Notes: generated by a model from the letters alone, not told the origin. A stretch of 64,000 bases of DNA from Faucicola sp902506225 (GCA_902506225.1 LR733345.1:1240001-1304000); one strand, 5' to 3'; counted from the first letter of the stretch, positions 45,788-54,213 are shown. Numbers and translations: made by a program.

Positions 45788-46702
45788 TTGCCTTTAATGA
45801 TAAGAGAGATTGACGCTAAGTACTGGGATGCCACTTCTACTTATGGGTATGGCGGTCCGCTGGTTGACGACACTGTGACCACTGATGAGCTGGATATTAT
45901 GTTGAAAGGCCTTCAGGATTTTCTTTATGAAGAAGGCTGTGTCTCTTTGTTTATGCGCCTGCATCCCATCATTAACAAAGAACGAGAGCGCCCCCCAGCT
46001 ATTGGCAAAATAATAAAGCATGGCTTAACAGTAGCCTCTGATTTGACTAAATCTGAAGAAGAATACTGGCAAGAAACTCAAAATCAGCACCGCCGTGGCA
46101 TCAAAAAAGCAATGAAAATGGATGTGACTACTAAGGTTGAAGCGTTGGACGAAGAAAACGCTAAAATCTTTTCAAAGATTTATGAAGAGACGATGGCGAA
46201 TGTTGGTGCCACTGATTATTATTTTTTTGATGACAATTATTACTATAATTTGTCTAAAAACCTACAAGGCAGATTGCTGTTGATAACGGCTTATCAAGAA
46301 GATAAGCCTATTGCTTCTTCTTTATACACTGCCTGTGAGGAGTCAGGGATTATGCAGTATCATTTAGGAGGAACGCTCGACGATTATAGAAAACTGCAGC
46401 CTGCTAAACTGATTACTCATGTGGCAAGAGACTGGGGGCGGGAAAATAACTATAAATTACTTCACCTTGGCGGTGGCCTTGGTGCTAGCCTCGACTCACT
46501 ATACAAATATAAAAAAGGCTTTAGCTCCCCCTCTGAGGAGTTTGATTTTAAAACCTATAGACTCATTGTCAACCCAGAGAAATATGCCGAATTGGTAGCC
46601 AAGGTTGGTCTGAGCGAGGAAGATTTGAATTCTGACTTCTTTCCTTTATATAGGAAAAAGGCAGCACTTGCTTCTGAAGATGAGGCGAACAGACCTGCTT
46701 AA
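45788..46702 (+). pseudogene. FemAB/BioF2-like GNAT protein, N-terminally truncated
   Basis: A 304-residue ORF beginning with a TTG; an ATG follows at 45797. TYGYGGPL (residues 19-26), QNQHRRGIKKAMKM and the C-terminal HLGGGLGASLDSLYKYKKGFSS are typical of peptidoglycan/FemAB-like acyltransferases, which normally have 60-70 residues before the YGYGGP motif. Here the frame runs back without a stop into the MITE end, so the N-terminus was replaced. Whether a shortened protein is made is unknown. Confidence 0.65.
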
Positions 46703-46745
46703 TAAGGTAGTATTAAAAAGTATTATTGCAGACAGTATCACTATA

Positions 46746-46785
46746 AAAAAACAGCAGCTATAACTAGTTATAGCTGCTGTTTTTT
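46746..46785. terminator. Bidirectional terminator
   Basis: A 40-base perfect palindrome centred between 46765 and 46766 (arms AAAAAACAGCAGCTATAACT and its complement). It separates the FemAB-like gene (plus) and the lipoprotein gene (minus). Confidence 0.85.
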
Positions 46786-46806
46786 GTCTCTACAATATAT
46801 TGGGCT

Positions 46807-47241
46807 TTATTGAGTTGGAACAATATGCCAAACGCCTTTTACATTATCGCCGTTTGCATCTCCAGCTTTAGTGTCTTTTACAAAGAAGTATAACGGCATG
46901 TTATTGGCAGCCCACTGATAAGTACCGTCATCACGCTGAAAAGTCGAGAACTGACCGACGCTTTTGGCATTGTTAGGGGCGGTAAGTGCTGGCCAAGCCG
47001 CTAAACAATCACCTGTACAGTTCGACTTATTGGCAGTGTCTTTGTCAAAGGTATATAGCGTCATGTAATTAGTAGAATCAACCAGCATACCGTTTCTACT
47101 AGTCACTGGTACGGCGCTGCTACTAACCATCTGGTTATCATTCATTCCTGACATATTAGTGCCAAATACTTTATCCATTGTCGAGCAGCCTGTAAGCGCT
47201 AAAACACCACTTAGTGCAGATAACATCATAATACGCTTCAT
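46807..47241 (-). CDS. Secreted-repeat lipoprotein (COG4315/PF03640-like)
   Basis: A 144-residue lipoprotein. Signal peptide MLSALSGVLALTGC gives a lipobox with Cys19. Two secreted repeats follow: LVDSTNYMTLYTFDKDTANKS with CTGDCLAAWPAL, and WAANNMPLYFFVKDTKAGDANGDNVKGVWHIV. Function unknown; family members are outer-membrane or periplasmic and often near redox genes. The ATG has a GGAAG ribosome-binding site. Confidence 0.85.
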   Translation of the reverse strand: MKRIMMLSALSGVLALTGCSTMDKVFGTNMSGMNDNQMVSSSAVPVTSRNGMLVDSTNYMTLYTFDKDTANKSNCTGDCLAAWPALTAPNNAKSVGQFSTFQRDDGTYQWAANNMPLYFFVKDTKAGDANGDNVKGVWHIVPTQ

Positions 47242-47359
47242 AGTAACTTCCTTATTCTTAGAAAATGATTAGTCAGTAGACCTCTTGCAAAAGTCATAGG
47301 TTTAGCTCGAAATTAATGATACCAGCAAGAGCCCATCCCGAATTCTGTGTAACTGCCCT

Positions 47360-47467
47360 TTAGATTAAATGCTTACTAATACGATCATCAAACATAATCA
47401 TAAAGCAATTCAGAGCGAGATTGCAAATTTTTTTGTGTAAACCTTTAAAGGCACCTGATTGATTCGC
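47360..47467 (-). pseudogene. Possible IS256-type transposase tail
   Basis: The frame reads ANQSGAFKGLHKKICNLAL then NCFMIMFDDRISKHLI and stops. ALNxFxIMFxDR resembles the end of IS256-family transposases, and the adjoining GTTACACAGAATTCGGGA (minus strand, 47334-47351) resembles an IS256-type terminal repeat. The rest is missing. Identification is tentative. Confidence 0.35.
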
Positions 47468-47872
47468 CATAGGTATACTCAATAAAATTCAGAGGAGCAA
47501 TAGACACTTTAAGAACAACATGCGTTCCTGCGTCATTTAGTGTGATAGCGTACAAACGGTACTTAAATATCGGATACGCATGGAGAGCTCACAAGATTTT
47601 ATAGGTCATTGGACAGAATATAGCCGCGGTAAAATTCCTACCAAGCTGTGATCATATTCCTACCGACTGAGGACTTTTCCAAACTCTGTACAACTAGAAT
47701 TATCCCCGCAAGTCTCTGTTTCAATTGTAAATATTATTCTTATGCTGTAGAAAAAAGCGACTTTATCAAATTAAAATGTAGTGCTCGCAATGCTTGTACA
47801 TTATGTAAATTAGCAAAACATGCATCTACGTTGTAAATACCCCATTCTTAACACAACATCATCGTAGAATAA
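47468..47872. other. Degenerate region without an assignable gene
   Basis: Only short frames without family features are present. ATTCCTACC occurs twice (around 47633 and 47653). It lies between transposase fragments and probably consists of gene debris. Confidence 0.35.
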
Positions 47873-48097
47873 TTAAGCCACCTGCCTGTACTCAGCAGGT
47901 GTCATATCATTAAGTGAATCATGGAGTCTTTCGGTGTTATAAACCGTGATCCATTCCTCAGTCAGCTTACTAACCTCGTTTAAATTGTTAAAAAGATAAC
48001 AGTCTAAAACCTCATTGCGGTAACTGCGATTAAACCGTTCAATATAAGCATTCTGATAAGGACAGCCAGGCTCGATATAATCAACATAGACACCATG
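47873..48097 (-). pseudogene. C-terminal fragment of an IS3-family transposase
   Basis: A frame of about 74 codons: HGVYVDYIEPGCPYQNAYIE (DDE glutamate region), RFNRSYRNEVLDCYLFNN and a final LHDSLNDMTPAEYRQVA stop. This is the end of an IS3-type OrfB different from the intact element at 48713-49974. The upstream part is absent. Confidence 0.82.
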
Positions 48098-48195
48098 TCC
48101 ATAAATAAAGTATTTTTGAATTTTTATATAAATTTCTTATTTCTTGGATTGTGTTGCTAACTTTATGAATTTACTGATGTTGAACTGGGCGGTGC

Positions 48196-48363
48196 TACAC
48201 CCGAAGTAACCCATCCCAACTAAAATAATTCTGCGTCAAACGATCTCGGCTCATACTCCAAGCACGATTTGGCAAATAACAACCACTCAATGCAATTTTA
48301 GATTTGCCGTATTTGGCTTGGATCGCTTCAAAGGCTTGCATGAGATTTTCGTTTTTTTCATGT
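48196..48363 (-). pseudogene. C-terminal tail of an UmuC-type DNA polymerase
   Basis: The frame ENLMQAFEAIQAKYGKSKIA, LSGCYLPNRAWSMSRDRLTQ and NYFSWDGLLRV-stop matches the DUF4113 tail of UmuC/DNA polymerase V subunits, especially the Acinetobacter type. All catalytic domains are missing. Confidence 0.72.
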
Positions 48364-48366
48364 TGA

Positions 48367-48534
48367 CTATGGTTGCTGGCAGATCGCTTAGAAAAGTTGG
48401 GTGTGGAAGTGGTTAATAAAGAGATGTCGAGACAGTGTATTCAAGACCGTAAGTTAATTACAGGAGATAGTCCTTTGGCATCGAATACCTTGGGTAAAAT
48501 GGCAGCACAAACGCTTTTGGCCGAGGTTCAGTAG
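48367..48534 (+). pseudogene. C-terminal tail of a DJ-1/PfpI-family protein
   Basis: The frame reads LLADRLEKLGVEVVNKEMSR, QCIQDRKLITGDSPLASNTL and GKMAAQTLLAEVQ-stop. DRKLITGDSPLASNxLGK is characteristic of the end of DJ-1/PfpI (type 1 glutamine amidotransferase-like) proteins. It abuts the UmuC tail back to back, so a rearrangement fused the two. Confidence 0.68.
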
Positions 48535-48551
48535 TTATATTTTCTTCAATC

Positions 48552-48576
48552 AAGAGCGCCGTGGCGCTCTTTTTTA
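48552..48576 (+). terminator. Terminator after the DJ-1-like fragment
   Basis: Stem AAGAGCGCC / GGCGCTCTT with a GT loop and a T run. It probably came along with the DJ-1-type gene. Confidence 0.8.
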
Positions 48577-48750
48577 TGTCCAATTTGCTTGTTAAAAGTT
48601 CGATTTTTTAAGCTTGGAAACTGATCTTGAATGTGGATCAAAGATTAAAATTAAGCACTCATTTGTTCCAACCAAACTGTTTAAAAATCGCATGGCCTTG
48701 TGCAGTGACCCCTGCTGTCAACAACGGAGAAAAACACTTGGTAGATTTCA

Positions 48751-49605
48751 TCAAGCAGCCTGACGGTAAAAGTCTTGGAACACTTGAGCAGGTGATTTAA
48801 ATCCTAACCCTTTTTGTATTCTTTGACGGTTGTAAAAAATCTCAATATACCTTCTGACATCAGCAATGGCTTGCTGACGAGTTTCATAAATTTTATGGTA
48901 AACCAGCTCATTTTTTAACTGACCCCAGAAGCTCTCAATCGGGGCATTATCGTAGCAATTACCCTTTCGGCTCATAGAGCCAGCAAAGCCATGCTTTTGA
49001 ATGATTTGGCGGTATTGATGGCTACAATACTGACTACCCCTGTCAGAATGCACGATTAAGCCCCGAGCAGGGCGTTTGTACTTAATGGCATTGTTTAGAG
49101 CCTTACAAACCAAATCAGCGGTCATACGCTTATTTAGAGCATATCCCACAATCTCTTTGCTGTACAAGTCTTTGACCGCTGCTAGGTACACCCAGCCTTC
49201 ATTGGTCCAAATATAGGTAATATCGCTGACCCAAGCGACATTGGGTGCCGTCACATCAAATTGCTGTTCTAGCAAGTTTGAATAAACAGGCTTGTTGTGA
49301 TTTGAGTCAGTAGTGACTTTAAATCGTTTGTGGCGTTTGCAGTAAATCCCATGTTCTTGCTTAATCTGACGCACCATGTAGGGGCTAATATTATGCCCTT
49401 GGCTGATTAGATACTGATGTAGCCGTTCATGCCCATAGCTTTGCTGTGTATCCATATGAGCGGATTTGACCAGTATCTCACAGCGATTATGGTGCTGTTT
49501 TCGTTTGCTAATCCCACGATTAAGCCAGTCATAGTAGCCTGAGATTGATACTTCAAATAGCTTTGCCATGCAAGTCAGGCTGAACTTTAACCGATTCTGC
49601 TGCAT
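48751..49605 (-). CDS. IS3-family transposase OrfB
   Basis: A 284-residue integrase-core transposase. An HTH_21-type N-terminus (YGHERLHQYLISQGHNIS) is followed by the DDE core WVSDITYIW, VHSDRGSQYCS and PIESFWGQLKNE. It is complete to the end (KGLGFKSPAQVFQDF). It is made mainly as an OrfAB fusion through an A6G slippery site at 49650-49656 (minus strand). Confidence 0.93.
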   Translation of the reverse strand: MQQNRLKFSLTCMAKLFEVSISGYYDWLNRGISKRKQHHNRCEILVKSAHMDTQQSYGHERLHQYLISQGHNISPYMVRQIKQEHGIYCKRHKRFKVTTDSNHNKPVYSNLLEQQFDVTAPNVAWVSDITYIWTNEGWVYLAAVKDLYSKEIVGYALNKRMTADLVCKALNNAIKYKRPARGLIVHSDRGSQYCSHQYRQIIQKHGFAGSMSRKGNCYDNAPIESFWGQLKNELVYHKIYETRQQAIADVRRYIEIFYNRQRIQKGLGFKSPAQVFQDFYRQAA

Positions 49606-49619
49606 GAAGGCGTACTTGG

Positions 49620-49916
49620 CTACTGGTTCTTGGCAAAGTACGCCGTTGCCTTTTTTAGGATTTCTCGTTCTTCTTGAGCGATTTTTAGTTGTTTTTTAAG
49701 GTCTTTGATTTCATCCAAGGCGGCTATGAGTTCAGAATTGTAATTTTGGGTGCCTGCAAGTACGCCACTTTCAGCCTTCCTATGCCAGTTTGCTAGTGTG
49801 TTCATGGGTATGCCAAGTTCTTTAGCCGTTTGACTGATGTTGCCGTTATTTTCTTTGACTTTGGCGATGGTTTCAGCTTTGAATGTGTCGCTGTATTCTA
49901 CTCTTTTCTTGCTCAT
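49620..49916 (-). CDS. IS3-family transposase OrfA
   Basis: A 98-residue HTH protein (VEYSDTFKAETIAKVKENNG, ISQTAKELGIPMNTLANW) with a leucine-zipper-like C-terminal helix (LIAALDEIKDLKKQLKIAQEE). It overlaps the frameshift site leading to OrfB. Confidence 0.92.
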   Translation of the reverse strand: MSKKRVEYSDTFKAETIAKVKENNGNISQTAKELGIPMNTLANWHRKAESGVLAGTQNYNSELIAALDEIKDLKKQLKIAQEEREILKKATAYFAKNQ

Positions 49917-49974
49917 GGTAAACTCCTGTTTAGGGTACTAGTTTACCAAATATTTTTGTCCGTTTTTTTCAGCA

Positions 49975-50296
49975 TACATCAAACGATAGCAGGTAGCAAT
50001 TTATACATAATTTTATTCCAAAAAATTAGTAGAACATATGTTTACTTTAACAAAAAAAATTTTAAATTAATAGTTATAAATATTGAATGTTTTGAGTATG
50101 TATGGTGCTATTACCATGCCACATAAATTTCCAATACTTGAGCAATTAGATAGCAAATTTGGCGAATAAAGAAATTTGATTGTTCAATACCACAACTAAA
50201 CTTTAAAAACGATTAAAAATCCAGTTTCATTCTTGGATTAGCTTTTGAAAGGTTTTGTCAGTTTTGTCTGTTCGTTTTCTAAGACTATGCTAAAAA
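49975..50296. other. Gene-free stretch between the IS3 element and the integrase
   Basis: No supported gene, repeat or RNA was seen here; the sequence is AT-rich. The integrase stop lies at its right edge. Confidence 0.4.
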
Positions 50297-51523
50297 TTAA
50301 ACCGTTTCTAAACTATCTAACCAATCTGAATACCACTGATTTAATTTTTTTCTATCGTCGAGATATTCAGCTTTGTTATATACGCCTTTCACGCCTTGCA
50401 CCTTATGCGACAATGCAAACTCGATAACTCGTTCATCAAACTTTTTGCCGTCATTGTCGGTGAAGTTATTAAACTTAGTACTGGCGATATGCCTAAAACC
50501 GTGTAACGTCTGCTTACCATCATAACCTTTACGCTTTAACGCTTGTCTGAAACGAGCGTGTCGGTCTGTTGGATTAATCGACCTAGTAGGGAATAACATT
50601 TCATCATTGCCAGTGATTGCTTTTAATTCTGTCAGCATTGCGACCGCTTGGTTAGATAATGGCACGATATGCGGTCTGCGTTTTTTCATACGCTCTTTGG
50701 GTATCTCCCAAAGGCGATTGTCTAAATCAATCTCGCACCACTTGCCATCAAGTACTTCATTTGGGCGTAAGAATAGATGGCTTAACAACTGCACTCCCAG
50801 CCGTGTTATATCGCTTGGAATAGTGGCTATTGCATTTAATAGGGTAGGGAGTTCAGACTCGCTAACGTGTGCCATCTCTTTGCTTTCATGCTTTTCCATG
50901 CGTTCGTGCAAGTGGTCTAATGGATTGCCAGTCACGCCAGCGATGCTTTCAGTTACCGCAAAACGATAGATTCGGTCACATACTTGTAACGCTCGATTCG
51001 CTTGCTCAAGAATCGGCTCACCTGTTTGTACGTTTTTAATTTGTTGCATATCACGAAAGAAAGTGAGCCATGACTGACGGCTGATTGTTGCAATATCTTT
51101 GCTACCCATAGCAGGGAATATATGTTTCTCCAATATGCCAAGATATTTTGTCTTAGTCTTATCAGCAAGTTTTTGAATGGCTGGCTCGTTGTACCATTCC
51201 ATAGCAACTGTTTGAAAGGTTTTAGCGTTTGGGTCAAGCTGTTTAACCGTCAATACTTCTGCACCGTCTGCCAGTTCTGCCAGCTTTTCTTGATACTTCT
51301 TACGAGCGTTTGCACCTGTAACGAGTGGATAGCTGCCTAAACCATGCCAGCCCCATTTGCCATCGCCTTTCTTGTATCGCATTACCCAGCTTTTGGCACC
51401 TGTCGGTTTTACCTGTAAGTACAAGTTTTGACTGTCTTTCTCACGATACAAGGTCGACTCTGCTTCAAGGTTAGCAATAACCGTATCAGATAAAGGTCGC
51501 TTTTTAATGTCTTTTCTATTCAT
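50297..51523 (-). CDS. Tyrosine recombinase (P4-type integrase) of the island
   Basis: A 408-residue integrase with an N-terminal DUF4102-like arm-binding domain (KRPLSDTVIANLEAE, YLQVKPTGAKSWVMRYKK), a SAM-like core-binding domain and a catalytic domain. The first Arg is in LFLRPNEVL, the HxxR box is HGFRHIA, and the nucleophile is most likely Tyr382 in GVYNKAEYLDDR. It sits with its start 346 bases from the ssrA end and is preceded by a cluster of TTGTATATCT repeats. It catalyses integration into ssrA, as inferred from the flanking att repeats. Confidence 0.95.
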   Translation of the reverse strand: MNRKDIKKRPLSDTVIANLEAESTLYREKDSQNLYLQVKPTGAKSWVMRYKKGDGKWGWHGLGSYPLVTGANARKKYQEKLAELADGAEVLTVKQLDPNAKTFQTVAMEWYNEPAIQKLADKTKTKYLGILEKHIFPAMGSKDIATISRQSWLTFFRDMQQIKNVQTGEPILEQANRALQVCDRIYRFAVTESIAGVTGNPLDHLHERMEKHESKEMAHVSESELPTLLNAIATIPSDITRLGVQLLSHLFLRPNEVLDGKWCEIDLDNRLWEIPKERMKKRRPHIVPLSNQAVAMLTELKAITGNDEMLFPTRSINPTDRHARFRQALKRKGYDGKQTLHGFRHIASTKFNNFTDNDGKKFDERVIEFALSHKVQGVKGVYNKAEYLDDRKKLNQWYSDWLDSLETV

Positions 51524-51527
51524 TGCT

Positions 51528-51745
51528 TTGTATATCCAAAAACCTAACTAGAAAATTTTGTGATATCTGATTTTTCTAACTTGTATATCTTGGCTTTCTA
51601 ACTTGTATATCTAAAAACCTAACTAGCTATTTTTACCGATTGATAAAAAATCGTGTGATATCTCAAAAATCTAACTTGTATATCTCATGCTTCTAACTTG
51701 TATATCTGTTTTACAAAACAGTCAGATATACAAATAGATATACAA
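51528..51745. repeat. Arm-type repeat cluster between integrase and ssrA
   Basis: Five TTGTATATCT copies (51528, last base C; 51581; 51603; 51676; 51698) and two inverted copies AGATATACAA (51724, 51736). The copies at 51581/51603 and 51676/51698 form pairs 22 bases apart, and CTAAC precedes each. AAAAACCTAACTAG also occurs twice (51538, 51614), so the block is partly a tandem duplication. These are likely arm-binding sites, and because they overlap the integrase promoter they may also regulate it. Confidence 0.75.
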
Positions 51746-51790
51746 AAAGAAGTTTACTATACGTTGTTTTATGTTGCAATGAATAGGCAT

Positions 51791-51826
51791 AAAAAAGCCC
51801 TAACTACTTGATAGTTAAGGCTTTCT
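51791..51826 (-). terminator. Island-borne replacement terminator for ssrA
   Basis: Stem AAGCCcTAACTA (51795-51806) / TAGTTAaGGCTT (51812-51823) with loop CTTGA and one mismatch. On the minus strand it is followed by TTTTTT. It lies 43-78 bases beyond the tmRNA 3' end, inside the island. Confidence 0.75.
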
Positions 51827-51868
51827 TAGTGTTATGTTGTCATATCTTGTGATATGTTTCTAGGTAAT

Positions 51869-51882
51869 TGGTGGAGATGGCG
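51869..51882. repeat. Right attachment site, inside the tmRNA 3' end
   Basis: TGGTGGAGATGGCG, the complement of the tmRNA 3' terminus including CCA. It is identical to 23742-23755; the tmRNA remains intact after integration. Confidence 0.85.
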
Positions 51883-52229
51883 GGAGTTGAACCCGCGTCC
51901 GCCAGCACTACGCCCATGACTCTACATGTTTAGATTCTGTCTATGGCTTTAATGGTTGGCGAACCGACAGTCAGGATGCCAACCACGAGCCTCTTAAGTT
52001 TTGCTCAAATTGGCGAGACAACAATTTAAGCTATCCATCGTGCGTTCGCTTCAAGGAGAGCAACCAGACCAATGGCAATCTGTGCCGTCCCAAGCAGCCC
52101 TTAGGCTGCTAGAGCGTAAGTTTCGTCGTTTGCGACTAGTTTAAAATGTATATTTTATTTACGAGTGGACATACTCACTCGACATGCATCATTGAGTTTC
52201 ATTACCAGCGTCGAAGCCAGAACATCCCC
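51869..52229 (-). ncRNA. ssrA: tmRNA (ssrA)
   Basis: A 361-base transfer-messenger RNA for trans-translation of stalled ribosomes. The 5' end reads GGGGATGTTCTGGCTTCGAC, and the 3' end GGTTCAACTCCCGCC-ATCTCCACCA pairs with it as the tRNA-like domain. The tag frame (minus strand 52133-52101) is GCA AAC GAC GAA ACT TAC GCT CTA GCA GCC TAA, encoding ANDETYALAA. The tag therefore has the usual YALAA degron; it differs from E. coli (ANDENYALAA) at one residue. Confidence 0.97.
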
Positions 52230-52465
52230 AAATGAACTGTGAATTATATAAGGTTAGTAGCTTAAAATACAAGGCTAAACGTCATAATAATTAGGTAAAT
52301 TACTAAAAACACACACAGCAATCTAAAACCGTCCAAATTATTGTCATGAATTTGACGTATTGAGCTGATAAGTTAGCGTGTTAAATTGGTTAAAATTATT
52401 TTGATAAAATTTTATTCAAAAAACAATAGACTGGGTAAATTGAATAAGCTACAGGTAATTAATGG

Positions 52466-53272
52466 ATGACAGGGAATAAAAAAAATTCGCCAAGCATCAT
52501 GCGGATGTCACAAAATCAGCTCAAACGCCAGCGTGAATGGGTGTATTTGGGGCATTTTTTAGCCATGCTGCATTTACATCCTGCTAAGACCATCTCAGGT
52601 ACGGATGATGGTAATGAGCCTGATTTTACCTGTATTTTTTATTGTGACAAAGGTGAATACGCAATTGGCATCGAATTAACCACGTTGCCAAGACTACGCG
52701 ATAGACTCGGTAATGACAATTTAATGTTAAAACGTTGGTACTGGCAGTCGCTACTACAGGTGTCAACCAAATTGACACCAACACAGTTTAATGGTGAGGG
52801 CGAGATAGTAGGTATTAAAGCTAATTGGGCCAATTGGGCTAATTGGGCCAATTGGCAAAACATTGATAATCGTAATATTTCAAATATATCGCAGCAATTT
52901 ATCGAGCCATCGAGTGATTTGCCACATCCTACGCTAAGTAGTAAATTACAAAACGGTATTGCCAAAACCATGCGTTGGTTACCCAGTGCCTTTTTTACCG
53001 ATATGGCAGATGAAAAGGAAGATTTACCGATTGATTCCTACATCAATCAAGGTGATATTGATGCGGTGATGAGCAAAAAAGCGCATAAAGTCCAAGCGTA
53101 CCGCAAAAAAAGGGCGTTGGATGAAGTGTGGTTATTGATTCATACCAATGAACAACAAGAAAAGGGCGTATTAACTTTTGATACAAGTGAAGCCTGGCAT
53201 CACGGTAGTGAATTTAATCGAGTATTTTTAACCTTATATCCCACTACGACACTGCTACAAGTTGCTAAATAA
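52466..53272 (+). CDS. Hypothetical protein with possible PD-(D/E)xK-like core
   Basis: A 268-residue protein. NEPDFTCIFYCDKGEYAIGIELTTL (residues about 49-73) shows a D...ExT pattern reminiscent of PD-(D/E)xK nucleases, without enough for assignment. An in-frame 9-bp repeat (AATTGGGCC/T, 52825-52857) gives NWANWANWANW in mid-protein. The C-terminal LDEVWLLIHTNEQQEKGVLTF resembles the strand ends of such proteins. It lies just right of ssrA with its own terminator. Not recognised further. Confidence 0.55.
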   Translation: MTGNKKNSPSIMRMSQNQLKRQREWVYLGHFLAMLHLHPAKTISGTDDGNEPDFTCIFYCDKGEYAIGIELTTLPRLRDRLGNDNLMLKRWYWQSLLQVSTKLTPTQFNGEGEIVGIKANWANWANWANWQNIDNRNISNISQQFIEPSSDLPHPTLSSKLQNGIAKTMRWLPSAFFTDMADEKEDLPIDSYINQGDIDAVMSKKAHKVQAYRKKRALDEVWLLIHTNEQQEKGVLTFDTSEAWHHGSEFNRVFLTLYPTTTLLQVAK

Positions 53273-53302
53273 AAAAGGCTAAATCTACATTTAGCCTTTT
53301 TT
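53271..53302. terminator. Bidirectional terminator between the hypothetical gene and yebC
   Basis: A perfect 14-bp stem AAAAAAGGCTAAAT / ATTTAGCCTTTTTT with loop CTAC, usable by the convergent genes on both sides. Confidence 0.9.
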
Positions 53303-53319
53303 ATGCTGAAAAATTTCAT

Positions 53320-54069
53320 TTAATCATCGAGTTGTTCCATGACATCATCAGTAAAGTTGACGTTGGTATAGACTTCTTGTACATCGTCCAAATCTTCTAG
53401 CATATCAATCATTTTCATGATTTTTTTAGCATCTTCAACATCAGTGACATCCGCCATGGTGGAAGGAGACATGGTCACTTCTGCGTTGTCGGATTTTAAA
53501 CCGGCTTTTTCTAAGGCATCCATCACGTCACCGAAGTTCTCTGGCTCAGTGACTACAGTGATACTATCACCGTTATTTTCAATATCGCTTGCCCCAGCTT
53601 CAAGTGCCACTTCCATGATAGTGTCTTCTAGCGACACATCATCAAAGGTAATTTCACCGCGTTTGCTAAACATATAAGCCACTGAGCCTGATGTACCCAA
53701 GTTGCCACCATTTTTGCTAAAAGCATGACGCACTTCGCCAACGGTACGGTTGAGGTTATCCGTCATGGTCTCGACAATCACCGCAACACCGCCCAAGCCA
53801 TAGCCTTCATAGGTAATTTCTTGCATGTTGTCATTGTCACCGCCGCCTGCACCACGTTCAATCGCCCGTTTTACCGTGTCTTTGGTCATATTAACTGAGT
53901 TGGCTTTTTCCACCGCCGCACGCAAACGTGGATTACTTGCTGGGTCTGGGTCACCTTGCTTGGCAGCAGAGACCAACTCGCGAATGATTTTGGTAAAGAC
54001 TTTACCTTTTGCCGCATCTTGTTTGGCTTTACGGTGTTTGATGTTTGCCCACTTGGAATGTCCAGCCAT
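53320..54069 (-). CDS. YebC/PmpR-family regulatory protein
   Basis: A 249-residue protein, the normal length. MAGHSKWANIKHRKAKQDAAKGK, RAIERGAGG, YEGYGLGGVAVIVETMTDNLNRTVGEVRHAFSKNGGNLG and SVAYMF are family signatures. Proteins of this family act as transcription regulators and, in several bacteria, as factors that relieve ribosome stalling at proline-rich stretches. It stands alone. Confidence 0.96.
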   Translation of the reverse strand: MAGHSKWANIKHRKAKQDAAKGKVFTKIIRELVSAAKQGDPDPASNPRLRAAVEKANSVNMTKDTVKRAIERGAGGGDNDNMQEITYEGYGLGGVAVIVETMTDNLNRTVGEVRHAFSKNGGNLGTSGSVAYMFSKRGEITFDDVSLEDTIMEVALEAGASDIENNGDSITVVTEPENFGDVMDALEKAGLKSDNAEVTMSPSTMADVTDVEDAKKIMKMIDMLEDLDDVQEVYTNVNFTDDVMEQLDD

Positions 54070-54213
54070 GAGTGTATCCTTTATCTAACTATCTAACGTA
54101 ACAATCTGATTTTCAAAATTTTGCGTGCGCTATTATAAACGAGCAACCCCGATTTTTGATAGGGGTTGCACCTATGTCATCGCAGGAAATGTTATCGAAA
54201 GTTAAAATCAAAC

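Larger units (their letters stand above)
48713..49974 (-). mobile_element. Complete IS3-family insertion sequence
   Basis: A 1262-bp element with imperfect inverted ends (TGCTGTCAACAACGG-AGAAAAAC and TGCTGAAAAAAACGG-ACAAAAAT). It contains orfA and orfB in minus orientation with a frameshift signal. No clear target-site duplication is visible (CCC on the left, TAC on the right), so a flank may have been rearranged. Confidence 0.82.
23756..51882. mobile_element. 28-kb integrative genomic island in ssrA carrying a BREX-like defence system
   Basis: The island is bounded by the 14-bp tmRNA-end repeats and carries a tyrosine integrase next to the right border, pointing away from ssrA. Backbone genes (integrase, AlpA-like, DUF3987) resemble those of phage satellites and other small integrative elements. 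The cargo is the BREX-like operon and an IS-rich segment. No conjugation or virion genes are present, so transfer would need a helper or has been lost. tmRNA 3' ends are a well-known target of such integrases. Confidence 0.88.

Noticed and set aside
47648..47836. 62-residue Cys-containing ORF
   Set aside because: It lies in the debris region, with no ribosome-binding site or recognisable domain; the cysteines look incidental.
51528..51745. TTGTATATCT array as a CRISPR
   Set aside because: Repeats are only 10 bases, spacing is irregular, some are inverted, and no cas genes are present.
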